Shown here: positions 39,785-49,552 of the stretch, one piece after another
How positions within the stretch are numbered: position 1 is the first letter of the stretch
How the letters are laid out: every line of letters begins with the position of its first letter
Assembly (NCBI GenBank): GCA_947503275.1
Contig: CANNCZ010000002.1
Location: forward strand, 124,001 to 188,000
Direction: 5' to 3'
Source of the DNA: an uncultured Erythrobacter sp.
Lineage (GTDB): Bacteria; Pseudomonadota; Alphaproteobacteria; Sphingomonadales; Sphingomonadaceae
Length of the DNA stretch: 64,000 nt
The notes under the pieces: model-generated
The model's input: only the letters and a program-made list of their open reading frames with translations
Databases searched by the model: none
Told to the model about the DNA's origin: nothing
Position numbers and translations under genes: made by a program

Positions 39785-40314
39785 TTCTCCATCGGGAAAC
39801 GCTCAAACAGCATGTAACTCTCAGACGCGAAACCAAGCTTGCGCATCACATGCGCAGGCTCGAAAGTCAGCATTTGAGCAAGCCGGCATTCAGGGGTTGG
39901 ATCCGCCATCACAGCTTTGCAAAGCGCATCGCCTTGCAACTGCATTTCGTAGCCATCGATATCGACCGTGAACAGCTCAGCTTCGGCGCATTTGGCGATG
40001 AGCTCGACCCGCTCTAGGCCACAATCATCAATCTGCCGGCGCATGAACCGCGTAAGCGGCAAATGATCTTCACCAATAGGCGATGACAGTAGCGCCCACG
40101 CCACGCCCTGTTTGCCTGGAAACGTCTCATTGATACCAACACAGGCCAGGATCGATCCGTCATCACGCCGCGCACACCACGCGATCGCTTGATCCGCCAA
40201 ATGTGCGGCGCTCTCGTAGTCGACTTCGGCAGACTGCCCCAGCCACATGACCTGGCTGTCCTGTGCCTCAATATCCAGCAAGTCGCGCGCTTCAAGGCGT
40301 TCCGGCTCACGCAT
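39778..40314 (-). CDS. GNAT-like phage protein (T7 gp13-like position)
   Basis: MLTFEPAHVMRKLGFASESYMLFERFPM; follows tail tube gene. Confidence 0.55.
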   Translation of the reverse strand: MREPERLEARDLLDIEAQDSQVMWLGQSAEVDYESAAHLADQAIAWCARRDDGSILACVGINETFPGKQGVAWALLSSPIGEDHLPLTRFMRRQIDDCGLERVELIAKCAEAELFTVDIDGYEMQLQGDALCKAVMADPTPECRLAQMLTFEPAHVMRKLGFASESYMLFERFPMEKC

Positions 40315-42550
40315 CTGAGTTACTTTCCTCAATGTTCTGGACGACAAGCGCGATCGTTGCCGGCAAGGGATCATCGCTGCGCCAGGTGATCCGACCGTCA
40401 CGGTCAAATGTGCTGTCGATCAACGCTTCGATATCGCCGTCAACCAGTGGGATTTGCTGATCCATGGACTGCCCTGCGCGGCGCAAGATGAGCTCTTCCG
40501 GTGTTGACTGATCGATGGCCTGACTTTTCAAACCCAACGTCTCTAGGACGCGAACAATCGTCTTCGTTGCGCGCTGACGCAGCCCAACAAGACTTGGCTG
40601 ACGGTCGCGCGGTTCTGGACGCATACTGCGTGCAATCGCCGAGTAGCCAAGGCCAACAACCAGCGTGTAATCGTCTTCGGGAACATCACCTTGCGGCAAC
40701 GTCACCTCCCCTTGCGCACTCACAGTGACGCTTGGAATAACGACACCGCCAGCCAATATTGCGACGTCTTGCCCTGCAAAATGCTCAAAACCACTGAACT
40801 GGAAGCTTCCGCCGCTCGCCTCGATGCGGGTGCCGCCATCGACGTAAAAGCTTTCCTGTGTCGGTGTGCCGAGCTCGCGCCAGGCGGTTTGCCGCCAAAC
40901 CTCTTTGACTGTTTGCCCGGCGCTATTTTCGCGCTCGATCAACGCCCATAAATCTTCGGTTTTGCCGTTGCTGTTTACAGCGCTAACGATCGACAAAGCG
41001 CGCGCACCGCCGCCCAAAATCCAACGCGTGAAGCCGCTAATATCCGCCCGCGTTTTGGCATGGCAAATAACCTTGCCATCGCCGCGCAGACCAAATCCAA
41101 ACGCGTGGGGCACTTGCTGCCGCGCCAGCTGCACAATGCGTTCACGGGTGATTTCGCGGCTTGTCGCATTCAGATCTTTGGCATCGTAGCGATCGCGCCC
41201 AAAATCATAATCAGCTGCGCGGATCCGCCGCCCGCCCCGCTCCACAAACAGCGTTTCGGTGCCTTGCTTGACGGGAAAGACTTGCTCGCTGCCGTAAAAA
41301 CTCTGCTCTTCGGCTTCGATATTCGTGCCTGAAAACGCCTCGCTGCTATTGAGCGGCCGGATCGCCATTTCAACTGAGGGCGTGCCGACCAAAAGGCCGC
41401 GATCATTGCTGATCCAAAGCGGCTGATCAACAAAGCCCACCGTGCGGCGAAACGCCAAGTCAGTCGCACGCAAACCGCCGTCTGTGAACTGCGACCAATT
41501 GACCCGGCCGCCGCCAAAATCGCCGCTAACCGATCCAAAAACATCAAGCGGCGTCACATGGATCAACCGCCCAAACTTGATGGTCACAAGGCTTGGCCAA
41601 CCCTCGGCTTCGCTGAACGCCTGATGCGCCCATTTGTAAGTCGCAACACTTGTGAGGCTATCGGGCAGACGGCGCAGAACGGTGGCTTGCGCAGAATTTG
41701 CACTTGCAACGCTGGTGATTTGCGCAACGCCGAACAGACCGTGAAGATGCGTCCATTTGACACCGAACGGGCCTTTGTCATTGAGCAAATCTTTCTTCAA
41801 TTGCCCGTCGAAATAACTGCCCTCTGTGTGTTCAGGCTCAACAGATCCCGTGGTGCCGGCCGTGGCAGCCTGATAGACATTGCCGCGATTGCGCACTTTG
41901 TCGCCGATCGCCACGTCTTTCATTCCGCCTTCCCACTGGGTGATATTGGCGAAGTCTTTGGCCTCGAGGCGAATGAGAGCGCCCACATGACCATCTGCAA
42001 AACCTGCATTCCCGCTCAGCGTGATATTGCCGATTACACCGCTCGCGCTGACAACTCGGCTTTCGTCCGAATTGGTATCAAGAAACGGGCCGTTCTGATT
42101 GTCGATCGTCTCGAATGTGAACGTACTCGGCGTGTCTCTACGCAGGGCGCTTGGCGGGTGTTTTTCATGGGCAAGATAGAGCCGATCAAAACTCTGATGG
42201 CTCGACACAAATGGCACATCTGAAACCGTGTAAGGCGTAGCCACCACAAATGGCGCATCTGGAGCCGAAAGCAACGGTGCCTCATTGGTATAGAACCGAA
42301 GCGTCTGCTCCCCCCATTCCAACACATATTCTTGCGTGATCGACGGCCGAAAGGCCGTAAGCCATGCGGCGGTGTCATCGGCAGACCCCACCCGCTCAAA
42401 GCCTTGGCGTTTGACCAATGGCCCTTCGTTGATGGCAACCCAATTTTCACACGTAGCGAGGCCGAACGCGTATTGCTCCGTGTCAATCCGACCATCCAGG
42501 TGCGGATCGAGCTCGCCGGCCATAAAGCCGGTCTGAATGTGCCGGCGCAT
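40307..42550 (-). CDS. Tail tubular protein B-like / nozzle protein
   Basis: MRRHIQTGFMAGELDPHLDGRIDTEQYAFGLATCENWVAINEGPLVKRQGFE typical of phage stabilisation/nozzle proteins. Confidence 0.8.
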   Translation of the reverse strand: MRRHIQTGFMAGELDPHLDGRIDTEQYAFGLATCENWVAINEGPLVKRQGFERVGSADDTAAWLTAFRPSITQEYVLEWGEQTLRFYTNEAPLLSAPDAPFVVATPYTVSDVPFVSSHQSFDRLYLAHEKHPPSALRRDTPSTFTFETIDNQNGPFLDTNSDESRVVSASGVIGNITLSGNAGFADGHVGALIRLEAKDFANITQWEGGMKDVAIGDKVRNRGNVYQAATAGTTGSVEPEHTEGSYFDGQLKKDLLNDKGPFGVKWTHLHGLFGVAQITSVASANSAQATVLRRLPDSLTSVATYKWAHQAFSEAEGWPSLVTIKFGRLIHVTPLDVFGSVSGDFGGGRVNWSQFTDGGLRATDLAFRRTVGFVDQPLWISNDRGLLVGTPSVEMAIRPLNSSEAFSGTNIEAEEQSFYGSEQVFPVKQGTETLFVERGGRRIRAADYDFGRDRYDAKDLNATSREITRERIVQLARQQVPHAFGFGLRGDGKVICHAKTRADISGFTRWILGGGARALSIVSAVNSNGKTEDLWALIERENSAGQTVKEVWRQTAWRELGTPTQESFYVDGGTRIEASGGSFQFSGFEHFAGQDVAILAGGVVIPSVTVSAQGEVTLPQGDVPEDDYTLVVGLGYSAIARSMRPEPRDRQPSLVGLRQRATKTIVRVLETLGLKSQAIDQSTPEELILRRAGQSMDQQIPLVDGDIEALIDSTFDRDGRITWRSDDPLPATIALVVQNIEESNSDA

Positions 42551-43180
42551 CTACCACCACCCCGCTGCGCCAAAGCCGTATTCAGCGCTTGGATATTGGC
42601 TTGCTGAGCCGTGGTATCGACTTGTGATCCAGCTTCCATCCGCTTGCTCGATAGGCGGATTTTCCATCGCATCGCTCATCCGCGCATTTTTCAACTCGGC
42701 TTGATATTCCTGGAACGTCTGATCTTTGCGGAAAGAACTGCCTGCAATCCGGTTGCCCATCGCACACGCAAGCCGCAAGGCGAACGCTTTGGCAAAAAGC
42801 GGGTCAAATTCGCTCGGCTCTTCGATATCCGCCAGATACCGGATCTTGAGCGGCGCATCGTTGTTCGCGTGAATAGCGCGGCCCTCGAGCTGCCAATGAT
42901 CGCGGTGCAAATCGTGCACTTCGATCAATTTGAGGCAATCGCCTGGCAAGCCAAACTTCGCATTATAGCCGTGTTTTGGCTCTTCGCTCAGCGCGGGTAG
43001 GTTCGCGCGCTTTATTGCAAAATTCCATGCGCCATCACGCAACGCCGCCAGGCGCTCAATGTCCCATACCGATGCGACCAAACGACCCAAAACCGTGTCT
43101 TCAGATGGATCGTTCAGACGCGCAGAAGTGCCAACCGTTATGGCGGCACTATTAGCGATCGAGACATAGGTGATTGACAA
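42551..43180 (-). CDS. Tail tubular protein A-like / adaptor
   Basis: 209 aa; WDIERLAALRDGAWNFAIKRANLPAL pattern; adjacent to nozzle gene. Confidence 0.75.
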   Translation of the reverse strand: MSITYVSIANSAAITVGTSARLNDPSEDTVLGRLVASVWDIERLAALRDGAWNFAIKRANLPALSEEPKHGYNAKFGLPGDCLKLIEVHDLHRDHWQLEGRAIHANNDAPLKIRYLADIEEPSEFDPLFAKAFALRLACAMGNRIAGSSFRKDQTFQEYQAELKNARMSDAMENPPIEQADGSWITSRYHGSASQYPSAEYGFGAAGWW

Positions 43181-43201
43181 GTGGCCGGGCTCCTGCGCGG
43201 C

Positions 43202-43402
43202 TTACGCCGTTGGCGGCCAAGCTTCGGCAAGGATCTTTGCTTTGATCTTTTCCAAAGCGTGGATCACTTCGGCGCGGCCCATATTGGTGTTGTCGATATT
43301 GACGCTAATCGTGTCGGTTTGCGCTTCGGCCGTGCCGGCTGCGACGGTGATTTGCCCGCGATCCGTCATGCCATATTGCGCGCTGTATTTGTGACGTGGC
43401 AT
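43202..43402 (-). CDS. Small phage protein
   Basis: 66 aa from ATG 43402. Confidence 0.45.
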   Translation of the reverse strand: MPRHKYSAQYGMTDRGQITVAAGTAEAQTDTISVNIDNTNMGRAEVIHALEKIKAKILAEAWPPTA

Positions 43403-43508
43403 CAATCTAACTCCCAGCGTCGGACGGTGTGTTAGGGAGCGCCGCGCCCGACAGAGAAACGGCGCTCCCCTTTGCATTCCGGGGAACTGACAACCCGGAA
43501 ACAGTGGA

Positions 43509-43949
43509 TCAGCTGTAGCCGATCGTTTCGATCACAAATGACAGGTCAGTGCCGGCCGTGATCGATGCAACACCAATGGTCGCGATCAAATCTTCGGCTT
43601 CGCCTGGATCTTCCGCCATCGCCGCTGCGTTCACGCCAATTTCGGTCAGCTCGTTTGTCGCGGTCAATGTGGCACCATCGACATATTTGTCGGGATCATC
43701 GGCCGTGCCCACATCGATCGTGGACGTTCCCAGGCTTGTGGCCGTGACCAGCTGGACCGAAACCAGCTTGTGACCCGCTGGCTTCGTGCCCAGCGTCACG
43801 GTGTCGCCATTGGCCCATGCGGTGCCGGTGACTTTCGAATAGACGCTGCGCTGAACGCTCGCGCCAACTTCGCGGCCATCGGCCATTTTCGCTGGAATTT
43901 CGGTTCCGTCTGTGACGCCGACCAGCTGCTTTGGAGTGCGTGTTGCCAT
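43509..43949 (-). CDS. Head decoration/cement protein candidate
   Basis: 146-aa Ala/Thr/Gly-rich beta protein directly downstream of capsid gene. Confidence 0.55.
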   Translation of the reverse strand: MATRTPKQLVGVTDGTEIPAKMADGREVGASVQRSVYSKVTGTAWANGDTVTLGTKPAGHKLVSVQLVTATSLGTSTIDVGTADDPDKYVDGATLTATNELTEIGVNAAAMAEDPGEAEDLIATIGVASITAGTDLSFVIETIGYS

Positions 43950-44038
43950 GATTGGCTCCTATGCTTTGCTGCGGTGGCTAAGTGCAGCGAATGACTAGCC
44001 ATGGAAGCCGGGCGAGGATGAACTCGCCCGGCTCAGCG

Positions 44039-44971
44039 TTACTGCCGCTTGTTCAGAATGGTGCCGCAACGGCCGGCTTGCGTGCGCGTTGCCGCCAACG
44101 TGGTTCCGCCGAATGTGCCGAGGTTGAAACGAAGCTCAGCGATTTCACCGACGCGGCTGCGAAGCATCTGCCAGTAATTGCCAGCAAGCCCGCCTTTCAC
44201 CCAAAATGGATTGACGCGGTTGCCTGCGCCATCATCGGCAAGCTCTGGAATTGTGTCCAAAAGCGGATCTTCCAACTCCACATGGATGAAGTGGAAACCG
44301 AGCATCCTCTTGAGAGTGCCGTCTTCATCAACTTCCGCGCCAAACGACTTTTGGAAGTCGGTGCTTGTCGCCGGCACTTCATCAAGCAGCGCGTCGCAAT
44401 CCTCTGCGGTAACAACCATGTACCGCTTTTGGCCCTTTGCCACGAAATTGCCGTCGAGATACGTTTTCGCGGTGCGAAGCTTTTTGGTGTTGAGCGGGAG
44501 CGCCGCACCAGATCCACCAATATCAGCAGCCACTTGACCAAGTGAGCCAAGCGGCGTGGACACCGTGCCTTTTTTGCCGCTGATAATCGGGTTGTAAAAA
44601 CCCTCAAGGATCCGCTGCATTCGTGCACGTCGCAAAGTGGCAGCCGTGACCTGCGTTGACGCGCCTTCCAAGCTAATCGAAGTCGAAAGCTTGTCGGCGT
44701 TCTCGATCAGAATTGCTTCGTAAAGCTCTTCTTCTTTCGGGATCCAGACGCCATCGCTGGTAGGATCGTCCCAAATGGTCCGCCCGTTGCGATCTTTGGC
44801 GGTTTTCGCCTTTTTGGCCGCAAAGATATCTTTGGCCTTGACCTTCTCGGAGCCGCTATCGTTTGTCCAAACGACCGCTTCGCTGAGCATGTTGTCAGCA
44901 TCACTGCCCTGTTGCAGTTCAAGCTCGACGTTGTTCTGAAATGTTACCTGATGACTGTTTTCGACGCTCAT
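44039..44971 (-). CDS. Major capsid protein
   Basis: Position after scaffold; HK97-fold-like sequence (MSVENSHQVTFQNNVELELQQ...). Confidence 0.78.
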   Translation of the reverse strand: MSVENSHQVTFQNNVELELQQGSDADNMLSEAVVWTNDSGSEKVKAKDIFAAKKAKTAKDRNGRTIWDDPTSDGVWIPKEEELYEAILIENADKLSTSISLEGASTQVTAATLRRARMQRILEGFYNPIISGKKGTVSTPLGSLGQVAADIGGSGAALPLNTKKLRTAKTYLDGNFVAKGQKRYMVVTAEDCDALLDEVPATSTDFQKSFGAEVDEDGTLKRMLGFHFIHVELEDPLLDTIPELADDGAGNRVNPFWVKGGLAGNYWQMLRSRVGEIAELRFNLGTFGGTTLAATRTQAGRCGTILNKRQ

Positions 44972-45213
44972 GACGCCCTCCGTGCAAATGGTTGAACCAA
45001 GTGTCGAAGGGCTTGCCGGTAATCCGGGCCACTCTATCAATTAACGCCTGCGATCGGCGGCTGCTCCGCAGCTGGACCAGGGCCGTCAAGGCTTGCCTGG
45101 ATTGAATGAGAGATGGAGGCGGCCTGGGATCAGCACCGCCTCACATCGCCCACGTCTCAAAAATCAGCAAATCGTTTACTTTGGGCAAGGGCCTGCAAAA
45201 AGTTATCCACAGA

Positions 45214-46137
45214 CTAAGTGTTTGCCGCTGCGCCAAGCACCTCGTTTGCACGGTCCCAACGCTGACGCTCTGCCGATCCTGGAATTTTGATCTTCTTTAC
45301 AGTCTCAGGATTGCCTTTCATTTCCGTGATCGTCTTTTGGGCATCTTCGGCTGACATACCAAATCGCTGCGTGTCACCCTTGATCAACGCATCTTCGCTG
45401 TAGTTTGCACCGACTTTCGCCATTGCATCGAGGAACTTGCCAGGGCCCGAGGGCATCGCCCGCATGTGCTGAACGTCCTCGCGGCTAAGTCCCAAATCTT
45501 TCAGCGCGGCGTTGACGCTGGCAATCTTCGCCTGGCTGTCCGCTCCCCAGCTTTTCACATGCTCATTTGCTGCGGCCTCAAGCTGCTTTTGCGCTTCGTC
45601 GTGTTGCTCGATCTGCCATTGAATTTCATCGTGCAAGATGTTCTCAATCACCGACTTTGGCGCGCCGTGCTTGTGCGCGCTCTCCAAAACACGGTCTGTC
45701 AACTCCGCATTGTAAGCGATTGGATTACCGTCACTGTCCTTGAATTCTGGCCGGGCATAATCTTCCGCCTTTTCCGGTACGCCAATCGCTGTGCGGAAAG
45801 CCGCTAGCTCCTGCTCTGTCGCCCCTTCGCCGGGTACTTTTACCATGCCCTTATCGTGCAAGCCCTTCTCGGCTCCACGGTAGGACGACACCAAGCCATC
45901 CAGGTCTTTGAACCCTTTCGATTGCACATAGTCGCGATTGCTTGCGCTTTCGCCGTCGCCCACTTCGCTAGAGAACTGCGCCAAAAATTCAGATGATGCG
46001 CCTTCGCCGCCTTCACCGCCTTGTTCGGCCGGTAGCGTTTGCTCAGCGCTACCGCCGCCACCTTCACCGCCACCAATACCAAGATCAGCTGCGGAACCAG
46101 TTTCAACTTCTGTTGTGTTGTTATTCGCCAAGTCCAT
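45214..46137 (-). CDS. Capsid assembly scaffold protein
   Basis: Acidic Gly/Glu-rich N-terminus, helical body, directly upstream of MCP. Confidence 0.75.
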   Translation of the reverse strand: MDLANNNTTEVETGSAADLGIGGGEGGGGSAEQTLPAEQGGEGGEGASSEFLAQFSSEVGDGESASNRDYVQSKGFKDLDGLVSSYRGAEKGLHDKGMVKVPGEGATEQELAAFRTAIGVPEKAEDYARPEFKDSDGNPIAYNAELTDRVLESAHKHGAPKSVIENILHDEIQWQIEQHDEAQKQLEAAANEHVKSWGADSQAKIASVNAALKDLGLSREDVQHMRAMPSGPGKFLDAMAKVGANYSEDALIKGDTQRFGMSAEDAQKTITEMKGNPETVKKIKIPGSAERQRWDRANEVLGAAANT

Positions 46138-46519
46138 CGTCGAGCTCCATTAAGTTTTGGACGTCACTTTCGTCCAGGTTGAGAAGGGTAAAAAGATCCT
46201 GCACGTTTGTTCGCACGCCTTCGCGGAAAGCGAGCAAATGCGGGTCAGGATCGAAATTTGTGGGTCGGTTGTAACCGGCTTTCCTGCGCAAATGAGCAAG
46301 CACTGCTTCGCCCGCACGGTGGGGTTTCCCATCCACCGGCGAGACGAAAAGCCAGCGCAAAATCGGACGCATAAAGAACCGCCGCAAAGTCCATTTGGCT
46401 GGCTCATCAATGATCCAACCAAACTGCTCTGGCACCGTGCAAAGCATGTCCTTCAAATGCCGCGAAAGCAGCATCGCACGATAGCGCAACCGGTTCGCCT
46501 GGGTGACATTGCTAGGCAC
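46121..46519 (-). CDS. Bbp19-like phage protein
   Basis: HLLAFREGVRTNVQDLFTLLNLDESDV pattern and position between connector and scaffold. Confidence 0.55.
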   Translation of the reverse strand: MPSNVTQANRLRYRAMLLSRHLKDMLCTVPEQFGWIIDEPAKWTLRRFFMRPILRWLFVSPVDGKPHRAGEAVLAHLRRKAGYNRPTNFDPDPHLLAFREGVRTNVQDLFTLLNLDESDVQNLMELDDGLGE

Positions 46520-46898
46520 TAATTACTCCCTTCACAGGCAGAGGCGCGGACTTTGTAGGCCATTGGTCGCGCCATTCTTCATTTTCTCGATATTCGACTT
46601 CAAGAGTTTTTGCGCACGCGACACAAAGGGTGGGAGCATATAGCTCTTTCCCATCTTCATGTTCCAAGCACGGGATGACCAAATGGCTGTCGCAAAAATA
46701 TTTTTCACAATTGTAATCCCCCCATTCGATCGAGCTGTCACCACCGCGCACATCGTGCGTTCCGTGCATCTGGCCGCAAGCGCTAGAGACACCACGATAG
46801 ATCCTCTTGCTACAGCCTTGATGGTCGCATTGCCCTTGTATCGCGTAACCGATTTCACGACCTTGGCTGTCTTCTCCGCAGTACGCCCAGCCCATCAT
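46512..46898 (-). CDS. Cys/His-rich (zinc-binding-like) phage protein
   Basis: MGWAYCGEDSQGREIGYAIQGQCDHQGCSKRI... multiple C/H pairs. Confidence 0.6.
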   Translation of the reverse strand: MMGWAYCGEDSQGREIGYAIQGQCDHQGCSKRIYRGVSSACGQMHGTHDVRGGDSSIEWGDYNCEKYFCDSHLVIPCLEHEDGKELYAPTLCVACAKTLEVEYRENEEWRDQWPTKSAPLPVKGVISA

Positions 46899-48538
46899 GC
46901 ACCCCCGCTTATGGCTTCGGCCTGGGCAAGATCCTTAACCCCGCCCGCCACGTCTTTGAGCAATTCAGCATTGACCGCCGCGCTTTGGCTTTGCTCGCGC
47001 GCGCCGCGCAATTCCGCGACCGCCTCGGGCGTGCGAATATAGCTTGGACGGACGCCGATATCCTCAAGCGTGCCACGCGCCATTTCATCGATATCAACCG
47101 TGTCCATCACATCTTCCTTGATGCTCGCCAGCGGCACAATGGCATCGATGCCGCGCATGGATTTTTGCACGTTCTCAGCACGCGCCATTTGCGCAAGCGG
47201 GTTTTCATAATCGATCACCGGCCAGGCTCCCGCTTCGCGGACAACTTCGGGAAACGGCTCGATCTGGCCCGCCCGCAACGCCATATCCAAATCGCGCTGG
47301 GTCATTGGACCCTGCTTTTCGGTGGCATATCGGCTTGCGAACGGACGCACCAACACGCCTTGTTTGGATATCCGTTCAAGCACTTCGGGTATGGTCATGC
47401 GCGAATTGGGATTGGTCAACGTCGCATAGAATTCCTCAAGGAACGCGGTGCGAACCGTGGATTGTTCATCCTGGATCATATCGAGCGCATAGGGGATGCC
47501 CTGTTCACCGCCCGGCATGCGCGCGACCATTGGCCGGCCGCTTTCGTCAACAAACCCCGGATTGATACCGCCGGGCTTTGTCGAAAGGCTTGTCGCACCG
47601 TAATCATCGCTGAACAGCAAAGCCGGATCCACCGCCTTGTGCGCCGCCCGCAATGTGGTGTGCTTCATGGTGTTTAGCCCCTGAATATTGGGCATCACCT
47701 TGAACGCTGGCGACCGACCGTAGATTTCGCCGGCACTGGTCATGTGCCGAGAAACTGAAACCGGCATCGTGTTGAACCCTGCCCGGCGCACATAGACTTT
47801 TTCGTCTGTAGCCAGGTATCGGCTCGCGATGGGGAAGCGGTTGTGATCCATGCGCTCACGGTCAAATGTTGTGTTCGGAGCGACCACATGCAGGATCTCG
47901 AACTTCTTTTCGGATCCTTTCTTTTCGCGCAACGCGTCCAGCATCTTTGGCGTCAAATTCTCTTCACCGAAAAGCTCTACGCATTGATCGGCGGTGCGCT
48001 CAAATTTGCGGTGCACACGGTTGACGCGGCCCGCAAAATCAACATCGATCCAAACTTCGGAAAGGTGCAGGCAGCGATAGATCATGCCATGCTTGCCAGC
48101 CTCAGACCACACCGGGCTTGTGCCGTATCGGCCAAGCTGGTCCCAATCCTCATTGGTCGCAACACCAAACCCTGTGTGCGCGGCGTGACGGATCGCATAC
48201 AAGCGCTTGCCGGCGCGATCGCACCATTCTTTGACCTCTTGCCGCTTCATCAAATCCTGATCGAGGAACCGCGGCTTGATGTAGTCTTGCCCTTCAGGTG
48301 TCGTAATCGCCACCCCTGCGGCCGCGAACCGTTCATTGGCGGTAATGTGCGTGGCATCGAAGTTTTGACGCCCGCGAATTTGCCCTGGACTGCGCTTGTC
48401 GAAACCGCCCGCCCCGTTGGGGAAACGATCATCAATCTCGCGCCAGGCATTTTCCCAAGGCGTCCGCTCATTTGCCAAACGCTCTTGCGTTTTCAGATCC
48501 GCTTTTGCCAGATCCTTATCCTGTAATCTCTCAATCAT
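46895..48538 (-). CDS. Head-to-tail connector (portal), T7-like
   Basis: NERTPWENAWREIDDRFPNGAGGF...GVAITTPEGQDY. Confidence 0.85.
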   Translation of the reverse strand: MIERLQDKDLAKADLKTQERLANERTPWENAWREIDDRFPNGAGGFDKRSPGQIRGRQNFDATHITANERFAAAGVAITTPEGQDYIKPRFLDQDLMKRQEVKEWCDRAGKRLYAIRHAAHTGFGVATNEDWDQLGRYGTSPVWSEAGKHGMIYRCLHLSEVWIDVDFAGRVNRVHRKFERTADQCVELFGEENLTPKMLDALREKKGSEKKFEILHVVAPNTTFDRERMDHNRFPIASRYLATDEKVYVRRAGFNTMPVSVSRHMTSAGEIYGRSPAFKVMPNIQGLNTMKHTTLRAAHKAVDPALLFSDDYGATSLSTKPGGINPGFVDESGRPMVARMPGGEQGIPYALDMIQDEQSTVRTAFLEEFYATLTNPNSRMTIPEVLERISKQGVLVRPFASRYATEKQGPMTQRDLDMALRAGQIEPFPEVVREAGAWPVIDYENPLAQMARAENVQKSMRGIDAIVPLASIKEDVMDTVDIDEMARGTLEDIGVRPSYIRTPEAVAELRGAREQSQSAAVNAELLKDVAGGVKDLAQAEAISGGA

Positions 48539-48604
48539 AATCGTTTCCCTTTGTGGGTGCGTTTAAGATTTTAGACCTCATTTGAGGTCGCAATTCTTAA
48601 AGGC

Positions 48605-49249
48605 TCAACCAAACACCACATTGCCGGCAATGTTCACTTGCACGTCAGCTGCCAGATCCATTGACCGTGCCATCGGCGACCAGGCGAGCTGCTCACCATC
48701 GATGCACAATGCAACGCCGGCCAAATGCGGCACCGGCGCATCGCCGCCCGGCCCTTTCACAATCAACTCTCCACCCTCGAAAATGACGCGGCCGGCCTTC
48801 ATGCGGAACATCTTCGATTGGACCTTGCGCGGGGCAACGCCCTTAAGCTCGCCCGTGCCATCGGAGAAAGCCAGCTCCACCGCTCCCGCCTTCTGCATCG
48901 CCGCAAAAACGCGCTCTATCGGCGTTCTCGCTTTCGTCTTTTCAGGCAACGCCACCGGCCCCAGGATCCGCATTTCACTGCCTTGCGCCAAGTCCTCAAT
49001 TTCCGCCGCCATATCGTCGGCCTTACCCTGCATTTTTTCGATTAGCTCGCATGCACGAACAGACATTCTTTCGACATATTCGAGCGCGGTTTCATCGGTC
49101 TTTGCAGCCAATTCTAGCCCCTCATCAATGGCTGACAGAACTTGCGCCATCGCAGCGCAGTATGCCGCATCTTGTTCGGATTGCGCGCCTGTGCTGGCAA
49201 CCGGAATGTTCTTGGTGGCCTGTGTAGTTTGTGCCGTTTTATCGGACAT
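48605..49249 (-). CDS. Late-operon phage protein, unknown
   Basis: 214-aa ORF between small structural gene and connector. Confidence 0.55.
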   Translation of the reverse strand: MSDKTAQTTQATKNIPVASTGAQSEQDAAYCAAMAQVLSAIDEGLELAAKTDETALEYVERMSVRACELIEKMQGKADDMAAEIEDLAQGSEMRILGPVALPEKTKARTPIERVFAAMQKAGAVELAFSDGTGELKGVAPRKVQSKMFRMKAGRVIFEGGELIVKGPGGDAPVPHLAGVALCIDGEQLAWSPMARSMDLAADVQVNIAGNVVFG

Positions 49250-49292
49250 AATTAGTACCTTTCAAATCAAGAAAATCGCGCTTTTCCGCCGT

Positions 49293-49544
49293 TCAGCTGC
49301 CTACTATGAAGTTTCCGAAACCGCCTACGGGCTCGCCGCTTGCGCCTGGAATTCGATCCGCAGCAGCCCCGCGCCGCTTCGCCAAAGCCTTGTTGCGCTC
49401 CGCTTCGGTTCGCGCGTCATCACGTGTGACTTGTTGCTGCCTGGGTGGATCCTTCCTTTTGCTACCGAAAAGCGCACCGACGCCAGCGCCCAAGAGGCCA
49501 CCTTTCAAAAGAACTTTGGCTGCATTCCCAAGAAAACCCATCAT
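49293..49544 (-). CDS. Small Gly/Arg-rich phage protein
   Basis: 83 aa, hydrophobic N-terminus. Confidence 0.5.
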   Translation of the reverse strand: MMGFLGNAAKVLLKGGLLGAGVGALFGSKRKDPPRQQQVTRDDARTEAERNKALAKRRGAAADRIPGASGEPVGGFGNFIVGS

Positions 49545-49552
49545 TCACTCCT

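Noticed and set aside
45203-45211. Perfect DnaA-box TTATCCACA at the 3' end of the scaffold gene
   Set aside because: Single 9-mer; about 0.5 such matches are expected by chance in 64 kb on both strands, and there is no cluster.
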